64,000 bases of DNA, taken from assembly GCF_001510895.1 (NCBI RefSeq), contig NZ_LPWA01000142.1:62001-126000 (forward strand), written 5' to 3'. The notes under the pieces were generated by a model that was not told the origin of the DNA, made no database searches, and saw only the letters and a program-made list of their open reading frames with translations. The stretch is from Mesorhizobium loti. Lineage in GTDB: Bacteria > Pseudomonadota > Alphaproteobacteria > Rhizobiales > Rhizobiaceae. Position 1 is the first letter of the stretch. Each line of letters starts with the position of its first letter. The position numbers were made by a program, and so were the translations under genes. Shown in pieces: positions 26,486 to 35,955 of the stretch.

Positions 26486-27679
26486 ATGAAGGGCGAGACA
26501 GAAGAACGACGCTGGAATTTAGCGTGGGCCTTGCCCGCATCGCTGATCCTGCATGCGCTCATCGCAGCGTTTCTGATCTACAGCCTGCCGAGGCCTGCCC
26601 AACAGCCGGATCAGGAACAGCCGATCAATGTCGCGCTTGTGCCTCCGCCCGAGCAGCCGAAACCGAAGCCTCCGCCCGCACCGCAGCCAAAGGAACCCAA
26701 GGCCGAAAGGTCGCCAGAACCTAAGGTTGAAAAACCGCTCGAGCAGAAGGTTGAAAAGCCGCCGCCGGAAAAGCAGCCGCCGAAGCCACCGCCAATTGCG
26801 GTGCTAAAGCCCGTTTTCCGGTACGGCGACAAGGATACCGGCCCGAGGAAATCCCTGGATGGAGGCGGTGATCGAGACAACACGCCGTCGCCGGCCCAGA
26901 ATAGCGATTCGAAGCCGCCTGCCGCGCCGAAGCCTGCAGAAAACCAATCCGCCGCGCCGGCAGACTCCGATCAGCGGGCAGATCCAAACCAGGCGGACGC
27001 GAAACCGGTGACCGCCGCGGCGGATGCCAAGCCTGCACAAAGTGAGGAGAAGCAGGCAACCCAAGACACGGATAAACAGCAGACAGACAAACAAGAGGCG
27101 GGAGCGCAAAACGCCGAAAAGCAAACAACCGTGGCGCCAACGCCATTAGATGCTGAGAGCGACGGTAAGGTCGAACTTCCAGCCGCGGCCGAAAAGCCAA
27201 AGCCCAAACCCGCGAATGCGCTGAAGTTCAGGCCTGCAAAGGCTCCGAAATCCAGAAGCAGAAGCGTCGGGACGCCGGGTTCCACTAACGCCGCCGCTGC
27301 TGCATCGCCGATCTATTCGGGCCTTCCGGGGGTTCGAAAGCTCTACTCGCCGGGCGCCACCGGCGATGCGCTGGCCACGAGCTCCATGAGCGGCGTGCCT
27401 CGCGATCAGCGGGTTGCCAACCTTTGCGGCAGCGTTTTGAACCAGGAATTGCAGGACGCCTCTTATTCTCCCAAATGGCTGCCATCTATTCCGCTGAAGG
27501 CGGGCAATGTTCTTAGCCCTCCGGAGGCCGCCTTCAGCACGGCAACCACATGGTACCGCCTAAGCTTCCGGTGCGAGGTCGACGCTGACGCGACGAGGGT
27601 CCTGTCGTTCAACTTCCGTGTCGGCGCTGAGATCCCGCAAGGCGAATGGACCCGTCTCAGATTGCCCAGTCTCCACTAA
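26486..27679 (+). CDS. DUF930 protein with TonB-like anchor and long Pro/Lys/Glu linker
   Basis: 397 residues. A membrane helix (~residues 18-35, LILHALIAAFLIYSLP) is followed by a ~250-residue linker extremely rich in Pro, Lys, Glu, Ala and Gln (PKPKPPPAPQPKEP), as in TonB and TolA. The C-terminal ~110 residues match DUF930: RVANLCGSVLNQELQDASYS, LSFRCEVDADATRVLSFNFR. The topology is inner-membrane anchored, with a spacer spanning the periplasm and a globular end. Two Cys (NLCGS, FRCEV) may be disulfide-bonded. No ExbB/ExbD genes are nearby. ATG 26486 is preferred. Confidence 0.82.
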   Translation: MKGETEERRWNLAWALPASLILHALIAAFLIYSLPRPAQQPDQEQPINVALVPPPEQPKPKPPPAPQPKEPKAERSPEPKVEKPLEQKVEKPPPEKQPPKPPPIAVLKPVFRYGDKDTGPRKSLDGGGDRDNTPSPAQNSDSKPPAAPKPAENQSAAPADSDQRADPNQADAKPVTAAADAKPAQSEEKQATQDTDKQQTDKQEAGAQNAEKQTTVAPTPLDAESDGKVELPAAAEKPKPKPANALKFRPAKAPKSRSRSVGTPGSTNAAAAASPIYSGLPGVRKLYSPGATGDALATSSMSGVPRDQRVANLCGSVLNQELQDASYSPKWLPSIPLKAGNVLSPPEAAFSTATTWYRLSFRCEVDADATRVLSFNFRVGAEIPQGEWTRLRLPSLH

Positions 27680-27687
27680 AATTAAAG

Positions 27688-27730
27688 CATGTCTCCCGAA
27701 AGGGGGAACCGGTTCGGGACAAAGACGTGC
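27688..27730 (+). repeat. Hairpin repeat, subfamily D
   Basis: Outer stem GCATGTCT / AGACGTGC with one wobble, inner stem CCCGAA/TTCGGG, loop with GGGGGAACCGG. It begins eight bases after the DUF930 stop and precedes the convergent PBP gene end. Confidence 0.7.
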
Positions 27731-27736
27731 CTAGAC

Positions 27737-29893
27737 CTAAAGCGCCGACAGCGTCTCCGGCGGGGTGGGGGCGTTTAGAACCGGAGCTGCCTGGAACGCC
27801 TTGGTCATGTCCCGCAGCGTCTGGGTTGTACGGCTGGAGAGCACCGGCGGGCGCTCGGCCTCCGCCTGCGCCGCGCTATCCGCGGCCTCCTTCTTGGCCG
27901 CTTCCTCGGCCTTGGCCGCCACCTCCGGGTCGACGAACGGATGATCGATGCCGGGGATCGGTTTCAGGTCGATGTTCTGATGCGCATAGACCATCAGCCG
28001 CTGCCAGACCATTGCCGGCAGCGAACCGCCGGTCATCTTGTTGGTCGGCGTGAAGTCGTCATTGCCGAGCCAGACGGCGGCTGTGTAGTTGCCCGTGAAG
28101 CCGACGAACCAGGCATCGCGGTAGGATTGCGTCGTGCCGGTCTTGCCGGCGACGACGATGTTGGGAAGCTGCGCGCGCCTAGCCGTACCAATGACCGGCA
28201 CCGCCGCAAGCATCGTGTTCATATAATGCAGCGCTTTTTCCGACAGCACCCGGTGCGGCGGTGGCGCGTCCTTGGTCCAGTCATAGACCACGTCGCCGGT
28301 GCGGGTGACGAGCTGGGTGATGCCGTGACGCGAGCCGACGAAGCCGTTCTGCGCGAACACGCTGTAGCCCGTCGCCTGGTCCATCACCGTCATGAGGGAT
28401 GTGCCGAGCACCATGGTCTTGTGCGATTCAAGCGTCGACTCGACACCCATCGATTCGGCCATCGCCTTGATGGGGCCGATGCCGAGATAGTCCTTGGCAA
28501 GGCGCACCGGCACCGTGTTGATCGACTTGGCGATCGCCGTGAGCAGCGTGACATTGCCTGCCGATCCGCCGCTGTAGTTGTGCGGTGACCAGTTGCCCCA
28601 GCTGACGGCGCCGCCGGAAATCACCGAGTCCGGCGTGAAGCCGTGTTCCATCGCGGTGGCGTAGACATAAGGCTTGAACGACGAGCCGGTCTGGCGCAGC
28701 GCCTTGGTGGCGCGGTTGAACTGGCTGGCACCGTAGTCGCGGCCGCCGACTATGGCGCGCACCGCGCCATTGGTCTCGATCACCACCACCGCGCCCTCGG
28801 TGACGTTGTATTCCTTGCCGAACTGGCGAAGGTGGAACTCGACCGACTCTTCGGCCGCCTTCTGGATATTGGCGTCGAAAGTGGTGTGGGCGACCAGCGA
28901 ATGCTGGCCAGGCTTGGCGATCTTCTTGACCTCGTCGAAGGCCCAGTCGAGGAAATAGTCGGGGCTCTTCTGCTCGCCGCGGTCGACGACATCGGCCGGA
29001 TGCAGCCGCGCCTGCAGCACTTGGCCTTCGGTCATGAAGCCGGAATCGACCAGGTTGGAGAGCACCACATTGGCGCGCGCGCGGGCGGCCGGCAGGTTGA
29101 TATGCGGGGCATATTTGGTCGGCGCCTTGAACAGGCCGGCAAGCATCGCCGCCTCGGCGAGATTCAGGTCCTTGACGCTCTTGCCGAAATAGAAATCCGC
29201 CGCTGCTTCGATGCCGAACGTGCCGCCGCCCATATAGGCGCGATCGAGATAGAGCTGCAGGATCTCCTTCTTGGAGAGGTTTGCCTCCAGCCATAGCGAC
29301 AGAAATGCTTCCTTGATCTTGCGCTCCAAGGTGCGCTCGTTGGACAGGAACAGGTTCTTGGCGAGCTGCTGGGTGATACTCGAGCCGCCCTGGACCACCG
29401 AATTGGCGCGCACATTCTCGAAGATCGCGCGCGACAGGCCGAGCACGTCGATGCCGTAATGGTCGAAGAAGCGCCGGTCCTCGGTCGCCAGCACCGCCTT
29501 GATGACGATGTCCGGCATCTCGTCGACCGGCACGGAATCGCGCTGGATGATGCCGCGCTGACCGATCTCGTTGCCGTAGCGGTCGAGGAAGGTGACGGCG
29601 AAGTCGCCCTGGTTGCGCCAGTCGCCGCCGGTGATCTCGAAGGCCGGCATTGCCAGCGCCAGCAGCACCACGAAGCCGCCGGCACCCATGGTGAAGCTTT
29701 CGCTCAGCACCTCGATGATGGCGCGCCGCCAGCCATGCAGGCGGAAGCGGCGGGAAAAGATGGTTGCCGCTTCCCAGAATTCGCGCGCCTTGAAGCTGAT
29801 CTCGTAGAGGGAGGAATCGAGCCACGCGTCGACAGCAAGAGCCGCGGAGGCGATCCGGCCTCTTCTCTTGCGTGGTTTCGAAGGACTTGCCAT
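27737..29893 (-). CDS. Bifunctional penicillin-binding protein 1A family
   Basis: 718 residues. A basic cytoplasmic tail (SKPRKRRGRIAS) leads to a membrane helix (FVVLLALAMPAFEI). The GT51 glycosyltransferase domain follows, with catalytic Glu in ATEDRRFFDHYGID and GGSSITQQLAKNLFL. The transpeptidase domain has SXXK as TGSSFKPY, SXN as AKSINTVP and KTG as VAGKTGTTQ. It polymerises and crosslinks peptidoglycan in the periplasm. A charged Ala/Glu tail closes the protein. ATG 29893 has GGAAG upstream; an open frame extends 90 bases further. Single gene on its strand. Confidence 0.95.
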   Translation of the reverse strand: MASPSKPRKRRGRIASAALAVDAWLDSSLYEISFKAREFWEAATIFSRRFRLHGWRRAIIEVLSESFTMGAGGFVVLLALAMPAFEITGGDWRNQGDFAVTFLDRYGNEIGQRGIIQRDSVPVDEMPDIVIKAVLATEDRRFFDHYGIDVLGLSRAIFENVRANSVVQGGSSITQQLAKNLFLSNERTLERKIKEAFLSLWLEANLSKKEILQLYLDRAYMGGGTFGIEAAADFYFGKSVKDLNLAEAAMLAGLFKAPTKYAPHINLPAARARANVVLSNLVDSGFMTEGQVLQARLHPADVVDRGEQKSPDYFLDWAFDEVKKIAKPGQHSLVAHTTFDANIQKAAEESVEFHLRQFGKEYNVTEGAVVVIETNGAVRAIVGGRDYGASQFNRATKALRQTGSSFKPYVYATAMEHGFTPDSVISGGAVSWGNWSPHNYSGGSAGNVTLLTAIAKSINTVPVRLAKDYLGIGPIKAMAESMGVESTLESHKTMVLGTSLMTVMDQATGYSVFAQNGFVGSRHGITQLVTRTGDVVYDWTKDAPPPHRVLSEKALHYMNTMLAAVPVIGTARRAQLPNIVVAGKTGTTQSYRDAWFVGFTGNYTAAVWLGNDDFTPTNKMTGGSLPAMVWQRLMVYAHQNIDLKPIPGIDHPFVDPEVAAKAEEAAKKEAADSAAQAEAERPPVLSSRTTQTLRDMTKAFQAAPVLNAPTPPETLSAL

Positions 29894-30055
29894 TCCAGAC
29901 TTCCGCCCCAACGCGCTTTCGACCGAAACCGCATTGACAGTTTCGGGCGCCACCCCTGCAAGACTAATCGACCATTTTAGCACCGCTCACAAGAGCAGCG
30001 AAGCCACACCCAAGCTTTGTTGAACGCTAAGGTTGATTGTGCGTCAGCCGCGACA

Positions 30056-30694
30056 TCACCGCGCCGCGATGAAGCGCATGAAATGCGCCACATCCGCATC
30101 GGTCGGCTCCTGGCCGGTGAAGGAGCGCAGATAGGCGGCGAGATGGCTGACCCTGGCCTCGACCGGTTCCTTGAGGTCGAGAACGTAGTAACCGATCTGC
30201 ATATAGTAGAGGACGCGGGCGCGGATGAAGGCGTCCTCGTCGTCATAGCCGTGCCGGCGATACATGTCGCGGATAGCGGTGAGGCGCTCGTCGTCGGCCT
30301 GGTCGATCATGCGCCGCACGTCGTCCGAGCGCCTCGCCCATTCGCGCACGGCGAAGTCGAGCCTTGGGTCGAACAAGCGCTCATCAGCCCAGCATTCGAA
30401 GACGTTCATCACGCCCATGATGATGGTCTCGGACGGGCGCCGGGCACGCTCGACGATCGCCGTGGTGTTGGTGTCGTGCCAATGTTTCAGCAACTGGTCG
30501 AGCAGATCCTGCCGGCTTTCGAAATACCAGTAGAAGCTCGAGCGCGACACGCCGAGCTTCTGGCCGAGCGAAAGCACGCGCACGCTCTCGATGCCGTCCG
30601 AAATCAGCGTCTCGAGCGCCAGATTGATCCAGTCCGAGCGGGTGACCTTGATGTTGCCGGGCGTCGGTTCGGCCTGGGGTGCGGTCATGATCAT
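30056..30694 (-). CDS. TetR/AcrR-family transcriptional regulator
   Basis: 212 residues. The N-terminal helix-turn-helix spans ~residues 17-63 (NLALETLISDGIESVRVLSL, then KLGVSRSSFYWYFESRQDLL). The remaining two-thirds is the ligand-binding helical domain, ending AAYLRSFTGQEPTDADVAHF. It is divergent from the FAD/GcvT gene across a symmetric dyad at 30734-30765, so it most likely represses that operon and itself, released by a methylated amine or its breakdown product. ATG 30694 and 30688 are both possible. Confidence 0.9.
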   Translation of the reverse strand: MIMTAPQAEPTPGNIKVTRSDWINLALETLISDGIESVRVLSLGQKLGVSRSSFYWYFESRQDLLDQLLKHWHDTNTTAIVERARRPSETIIMGVMNVFECWADERLFDPRLDFAVREWARRSDDVRRMIDQADDERLTAIRDMYRRHGYDDEDAFIRARVLYYMQIGYYVLDLKEPVEARVSHLAAYLRSFTGQEPTDADVAHFMRFIAAR

Positions 30695-30733
30695 GGCCGC
30701 ACAATACGCACGGCACCGAACTCTTCGCAAGTT

Positions 30734-30765
30734 CTGGACAGAAGTGTCTAGACACATATGTCCAG
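30734..30765. promoter_or_regulatory. Symmetric operator dyad for the TetR regulator
   Basis: Outer arms CTGGACA (30734-30740) and TGTCCAG (30759-30765) and a central ten-base palindrome TGTCTAGACA (30745-30754) share one axis with four-base spacers on each side. It lies 40 bases upstream of the TetR start and 41 bases before the GTG start of the dehydrogenase gene. Confidence 0.78.
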
Positions 30766-30806
30766 GAGATGTATCATAACAGCCTCCAAACGAGAGGGAG
30801 AGGCTC

Positions 30807-33217
30807 GTGAAATCGCATTACCGGGCAGTGGTCATCGGGGGAGGCGTGGTCGGCGCCTCGGTGCTCTATCACTTGACGCGGTTCGCTGGAGCGATGTTGC
30901 GCTCATCGAGCGCGCCGAGCTGACCGCGGGCTCGACCTGGCACGCGGCCGCCGGCTTCCATGCGCTCAACGCCGACCCCAATGTCGCGGCGCTGCAGGAC
31001 TACACGATAAAACTCTATCGGGAGATCGAGGCCGAATCCGGCCAGAATGCCGGGCTGCACATGACCGGCGGCGTCAACATGGCAAGCGACCCGCAGCGCT
31101 GGGAGTGGCTGAAATCGGCCTGGGCGGTGTTCCAGTCGGTCGGCATCGAGACGGCGCGGCTGGTGACGCCCGAGGAGATCAAGGAAATCTGTCCGATCGT
31201 CGATGTCAGCGACGTGCTGGGCGGCCTCTACGATTCCAACGAGGGCCATCTCGACCCCTACGGCACGACGCATGCCTATGCGGGTGCCGCGAAAAAGCGC
31301 GGCGCCGATGTGATCCTGCGCAACCGCGTCGTCGAGCTGAAGCAGCGAGCCGACGGCGGCTGGGATGTCGTCACCGAGAAGGGCACGATCGTCGCCGAGC
31401 ATGTCGTCAATGCCGGCGGCTTGTGGGCCAAGCAGGTCGGGTTGATGGCCGGCGCCGACCTGCCGGTGACGCCGATGGAGCACCACTATTTCGTCACCGA
31501 GGACATTCCGGAAGTCGCCGCTCTCGACAAGGAGCTCGGCCTCGCCGTCGATCTCGATGGCTTCTCCTATCTGCGGCAGGAGCGGAAAGGCGTGCTGCTC
31601 GGCGTCTACGAGCAGAACCCGAAACACTGGAACATGGACGGCGCGCCCTGGGACTACGGCATCGAGCTGATCCCGGAGGACATCGACCGCATCAGCCCCG
31701 AGCTTTCCAAGGCCTATCAGCGCTTTCCCTGCCTGGCGAAGGCCGGCATCCGCAAATGGGTGAATGGCGCTTTCACCTTCACGCCGGACGGCAATCCGCT
31801 GGTCGGCCCGGTGCGCGGCTTGAAGAACTATTGGGTCGCCTGCGGCGTCATGGCCGGCTTCAGCCAGGGCGGCGGCGTCGGCAAATCGCTGGCCGAATGG
31901 ATGATCTATGGCGAGCCGCAGGCCGACATCTTCGGCATGGACATTGCGCGCTACGGCGCCTTCGCCGCCAACCGCGAATATCTCAAGCAGACGACGGGCC
32001 AGTTCTACGCGCGCCGCTTCGTCATGACCTTCCCCAACGAGCGGCTGCCGGCGGGCCGGCCGCTGAAGCGTCCGGGCGCCTATGACGGCATGAGCGCCGC
32101 AGGCTGCGAGTGGACGGCATCCTGGGGTCTGGAAATCCCAGCCTATTTCGCGCCGATGGGGTTCCGCGAGGAGACGACGCTGAAGCGCTCCAACGCCTTC
32201 GACATCGTCGGTGACGAGGTGCTGCAGGTGCGCCACGCCGCCGGCCTGGTCGATACGACGGCCTTCTCGCGCTACGCCGTGTCCGGTCCTGGCGCCGAGG
32301 CCTGGCTCGACCGGCTGCTCGCTTGCAGGCTGCCGAGGCCGGGCCGTGCAAAGCTCGCGCCGATGCTCGGCCACGATGGCAGGCTGAAGGGCGATCTCAC
32401 CGTGCTCAACTGGGGCGGCGGCGAATACTGGATCATGGGCTCCTACTATTTGCGCGAGTTCCACATGCGCTGGTTCGAGGCGCATAGGGCGGACGGCGTC
32501 TCCGTCACCGACATCTCGGACGCGGTGTCCGGCTTTCTCGTCACCGGGCCGAACGCACGCAAGATCGTCGAACGTACCACCCATCAAGACGTCTCCGCCA
32601 AAACCCTGCCGTTCATGGCCTGCGCCAAGTTCGACATCGGTATGGTGCGCGCCCGCGTCGCCCGCCTGTCCATCGCCGGCGAACTCGGCTTCGAGATCAA
32701 TTGCCCGGCCACCCTGCATGCGACCCTGCGCGAGACGCTGCTTGCCGCCGGCGAGGATCTCGGCCTCGCCGAGATCGGCTACTACGCACTCAACGCGCTT
32801 CGGCTGGAGAAGAGTTTCGGCATCTGGTCGCGCGAGTTCACACAAGGCTACACGCCCGGCCAGACCGGGCTCGACCGCTTCATCGCTTTCGACAAGGGCG
32901 ATTTCATCGGCCGCGAGGCAGCGCTCAGGGAGCGCAGCGCGGGCGTCGCGCGGCGGATCGTGACGCTGGAAGTCGATGCGGTCGACGCCGACGCCAGCGG
33001 CTTCGAGCCGGTCTGGCACAAGGGCCGGCGCGTCGGCTTCGTCACCTCCGGCGGCTATGGCTACACCGTCGGCAAGAGCGTCGCCCTGGCGTTGCTGGAT
33101 GACGATTTCGCCGGGGAGGGGACGGAACTTTCCGTACACATTGTCGGCGTCGAACGGCCGGCACGCGTCGTCGCGGCCTCGCCTTATGACCCCAAAGGCG
33201 AGGCAATGCGGCAATAG
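30807..33217 (+). CDS. FAD-dependent oxidoreductase with GcvT domain (dimethylglycine/sarcosine dehydrogenase type), frameshifted
   Basis: About 803 residues. The N-terminal DAO domain has the FAD motif VVIGGGVVGASVLYHL and GSTWHAAAGFHAL, whose first His position carries covalent FAD in dimethylglycine dehydrogenase. The C-terminal ~400 residues are GcvT-like folate-binding domains (FREETTLKRSNAFDIVG, GLVDTTAFSRYAVSGPGA, LRLEKSFGIWSREFTQGYTP). Such enzymes oxidatively demethylate N-methyl amines and pass formaldehyde units to tetrahydrofolate. GTG 30807 has GAGAGGGAGAGG upstream. One G is missing near 30884, restoring LTRFGWSDVALIER. The mttB homologue follows after 12 bases. Confidence 0.88.
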
Positions 33218-33229
33218 GGAGGAACGGGC

Positions 33230-34783
33230 ATGATTGACGAGGCCGCACGCGATCTGAGGCGCGAACGCCGGCGCGGACGCTCCGGCGAGGCGGGCAGCGA
33301 GTCGAGCCGCCGCCCGAACTATCGCTCGCTGAAGAACCAGTTCCTCCCGCAGCCGGTCTTTTCCGACGATCAGGTCGCGGCGATCCACGACACGGCGCTG
33401 CGCGTGCTGGAGGAACTCGGCATCAAGGTGCTGCTGCCGGAAGCGCGCGCTATCTTTGCGCGCGCCGGCGCACTGGTCGACGAGGACAGCCAGGTGGTGA
33501 AGATCGGCCGCGATGTGGTGACGGCGGCGCTTGCGTCGGCGCCGCGCTCGATCCCGGCGCGGGCCGGTGGCCGTTCCCGCGATCTCGATCTGGAACTGGG
33601 CACGATGACCTTTCTCGCTGGCTGCGGTGCCCCCAACGTCACCGATCTCGAGCGCGGCCGGCGGCCGGGCACGCTTCAAGCCTTCGAGGATTTCATCCGG
33701 CTGGTGCAGCATTTCGATGTGCTGCATATGCTCGGCCCTTGCGTTGAGCCGCAAGATGTCGACACCCGCTTCCGCCACTATGCCACCGGGCGGGCGCAAC
33801 TGACGCTGTCCGACAAGGTGCCCTTCGTCTTCGCGCGCGGCACACCGCAGGTCGAGGATAGCTTCGAGATGGTCCGCCTGGCGCGCGATCTCTCCAGGGA
33901 CGAGTTCCTGGCCGGCGCCTATTGCTACACGGTCATCAACACCAATTCGCCGCGCCAGCTCGACATCCCGATGGCGCAGGGCATCATCGACTTCGCCAGA
34001 GCCGGCCAGATATCGATCATCACGCCCTTCTGCCTGGCGGGCGCCATGGCGCCGATCACGGTTGCCGGTGCGCTGACGTTGCAGCACGCGGAAGCGCTGG
34101 CCGGCTTGACGCTCGCCCAGCTCGCGCGCCCCGGCGCGCCGGTGGTTTACGGCTCCTTCTCCTCCAATGTCGACATGAAGTCGGGCGCCCCGGCCTTCGG
34201 CACTCCGGAGCACGTCAAGGCCACACTCGGCGCCGGCCAGCTCGCGCGTTTCACCGGCTTGCCCTGGCGCTCCGGCGGCGGCAGCGCCGCCAACATCTCC
34301 GATGCGCAGGCCGCGCATGAGACGCAGTTCGCGCTGTGGGGCTCGGTGCTGGCCGGTGCGACCGTCTGCATCCACGCCGCCGGCTGGCTGGAAGGCGGAT
34401 TGAGCGTTTCCTTCGAGAAGCTGATCACCGACATCGAGGCCTTGCAGACGGTCGCCGAGCTTTGCGCGAAGACCCCGGGCGACGAGGATGCGATTGGCTT
34501 CGAGGCCATCGCCGAGGTGCAGCCAGGCGGCCATTTCTTCTCGGCCGCCCACACAATGACGCGCTACCGCACCGCCTTCTACGAGCCGCTGGTCGCCGAC
34601 TGGTCGAATTTCGGCAACTGGACGCAATCCGGCGGCAAGACCGCCACCGAGCGCGCCACCGGCATCTGGAAGCGGATCCTTTCCGATTTCCAGCCGCCGC
34701 AATCCGCTGCCGCCACAGCCGGTGTGCTCGACGAGTTCATCGCGCGGCGCACCGAGGAGGGTGGTGCTGCGCCGGTGTCGTGA
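33230..34783 (+). CDS. Trimethylamine methyltransferase (MttB) superfamily protein, non-pyrrolysine
   Basis: 517 residues. A basic N-terminal tail (RRERRRGRSGE) precedes the MttB fold, with ALRVLEELGIKVLLPEAR, FLAGCGAPNVTDLERGRRPG and YGSFSSNVDMKSGAPAFGTP. The frame has no internal UAG, so it is not the pyrrolysine enzyme; family members without it include glycine betaine methyltransferase. Those transfer methyl to a corrinoid protein, but no corrinoid-protein or activase gene is visible in the window. Twelve bases separate it from the GcvT-type dehydrogenase, so the pair probably acts on the same methylated amine. Substrate unknown. Confidence 0.9.
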   Translation: MIDEAARDLRRERRRGRSGEAGSESSRRPNYRSLKNQFLPQPVFSDDQVAAIHDTALRVLEELGIKVLLPEARAIFARAGALVDEDSQVVKIGRDVVTAALASAPRSIPARAGGRSRDLDLELGTMTFLAGCGAPNVTDLERGRRPGTLQAFEDFIRLVQHFDVLHMLGPCVEPQDVDTRFRHYATGRAQLTLSDKVPFVFARGTPQVEDSFEMVRLARDLSRDEFLAGAYCYTVINTNSPRQLDIPMAQGIIDFARAGQISIITPFCLAGAMAPITVAGALTLQHAEALAGLTLAQLARPGAPVVYGSFSSNVDMKSGAPAFGTPEHVKATLGAGQLARFTGLPWRSGGGSAANISDAQAAHETQFALWGSVLAGATVCIHAAGWLEGGLSVSFEKLITDIEALQTVAELCAKTPGDEDAIGFEAIAEVQPGGHFFSAAHTMTRYRTAFYEPLVADWSNFGNWTQSGGKTATERATGIWKRILSDFQPPQSAAATAGVLDEFIARRTEEGGAAPVS

Positions 34784-34924
34784 GTCCGAAAACGTAATAA
34801 TTTCGAGACTTTCGCATTTCACGCCACAGTCAAAGCGATTCGCGGTCTGGCATCGGATCGCGAGCGTGGTTACGTTGCTGACCAGGTTGGCGACGAGCCG
34901 AAGGCTGTTTGCGATGGACTGTAA

Positions 34925-35332
34925 ATGACGGCGCCTGGCGATTTGATGCAGGCCTTGTTCCTGCGACTGAAGACCGATGCGTCGCTGTCGGCGCTGCTCG
35001 GCGGCGCCGGGCTGCTCGAACAGGCGAGCGACAAGGCGGCCTTTCCCAACGTGACTTACGGCCGCACCAGCGCTTTCGATCTCGAAACCGGCGCCGATAA
35101 CAACGACGACCAACTCATCACGCTGCATGTCTGGTCGAAGGCGCAGGGTGAAGCCGAGACGCGGCTCATCATGGACAGCATCAGGGCGCGCCTCGATGGC
35201 GCGGCACTTTCCATCGGCCCGCGCGGCCAGACCCGCCTGTCGCTGGAATTCGCCGAGGCGCGCTACGACGAGGACCTCGCGGTCCATCACGGGCTGCTGC
35301 GCTTTCGCGCGCTGACCCAGGAAAGTGCTTGA
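34925..35332 (+). CDS. DUF3168 protein (phage tail-completion gp17-like)
   Basis: 135 residues. LMQALFLRLKTDASLSALLG at the N-terminus and DDQLITLHVWSKAQGEAETR in the middle are typical of DUF3168, a family of phage and gene-transfer-agent head-tail joining or tail-completion proteins. No capsid, portal, terminase or tail gene is near, so it stands alone. Base composition matches its neighbours, so there is no sign of recent entry. It could be an orphan part of a gene transfer agent encoded elsewhere, or a domesticated remnant. ATG 34925 gives the family start. Confidence 0.82.
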   Translation: MTAPGDLMQALFLRLKTDASLSALLGGAGLLEQASDKAAFPNVTYGRTSAFDLETGADNNDDQLITLHVWSKAQGEAETRLIMDSIRARLDGAALSIGPRGQTRLSLEFAEARYDEDLAVHHGLLRFRALTQESA

Positions 35333-35347
35333 GAGAACGGCCCAACC

Positions 35348-35734
35348 CTAAAGTTGAGCCTGGATGGCGGCCTTGTCGATGACCGACCAGACCTCGCGTA
35401 TCCGCCCATCCTGGAATTCATAAAAGACGTTCTCGGCGAAAGAGACGCGCTTGCCGTTCACCGGCAGGCCGAACAGCACGCCCTTGGGCCTGCAGTCGAA
35501 ATGCAGACGGGCCGCCACGCGGGGCGGTTCCGATACCAGAAGCTCGATGTTGAAGCTGAGATCGGGAATGGACTGAAAATCGCCTTCCAGCATCCGGCGG
35601 TAGCCTGAAAGCCCGACCGTCTCGCCGTTATACTGCACCTCCTCGCCGACGAAGCGGCCGAGATTGTCCCAATCCTGCTCGTTGAGGCAGGCGATGTAGC
35701 CTTTGTAGCGGTCGGCAAGGTCCTCGCTCGTCAT
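35348..35734 (-). CDS. SnoaL-like / ester cyclase family protein
   Basis: 128 residues with the cone-shaped NTF2-like fold pattern: DLADRYKGYIACLNEQDWDN, then FQSIPDLSFNIELLVSEPPR, AARLHFDCRPKGVLFGLPVN and a closing YEFQDGRIREVWSVIDKAAI. The SnoaL group includes polyketide cyclases and many proteins of unknown role that bind small hydrophobic ligands. ATG 35734 is preceded by GGGAG. It converges with the DUF3168 gene with 15 bases between the stops. No metabolic neighbour clarifies its substrate. Confidence 0.8.
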   Translation of the reverse strand: MTSEDLADRYKGYIACLNEQDWDNLGRFVGEEVQYNGETVGLSGYRRMLEGDFQSIPDLSFNIELLVSEPPRVAARLHFDCRPKGVLFGLPVNGKRVSFAENVFYEFQDGRIREVWSVIDKAAIQAQL

Positions 35735-35955
35735 TGGCGTTCTCCCATGGTCGTCCTGCTTCACGGCGCTAACTAGAGCACAATACTGGACGCGAAAACC
35801 GTAGCGGCGCCGGTGATTTTCCGGCTATGAATTCAGGGCTTGGCCTGAGGGGGCCACGGCAGCAAAAACAAAATACTATGGGGCATGGCGGGCATGGATT
35901 TTTGGCCGTTCACCGTTCATTTCACGTTCAGCACAGATGCGTTAGAACCGTGATC

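Noticed and set aside
30869-35290. A 1473-codon open frame on the minus strand
   Set aside because: It lies antisense to the FAD/GcvT and MttB genes, whose domains are clear. Its residues look like a high-GC shadow with no recognisable domain.
34784-35734. Prophage or gene-transfer-agent remnant around the DUF3168 gene
   Set aside because: No second phage gene, attachment site or composition shift was seen, so only an orphan protein is supported.
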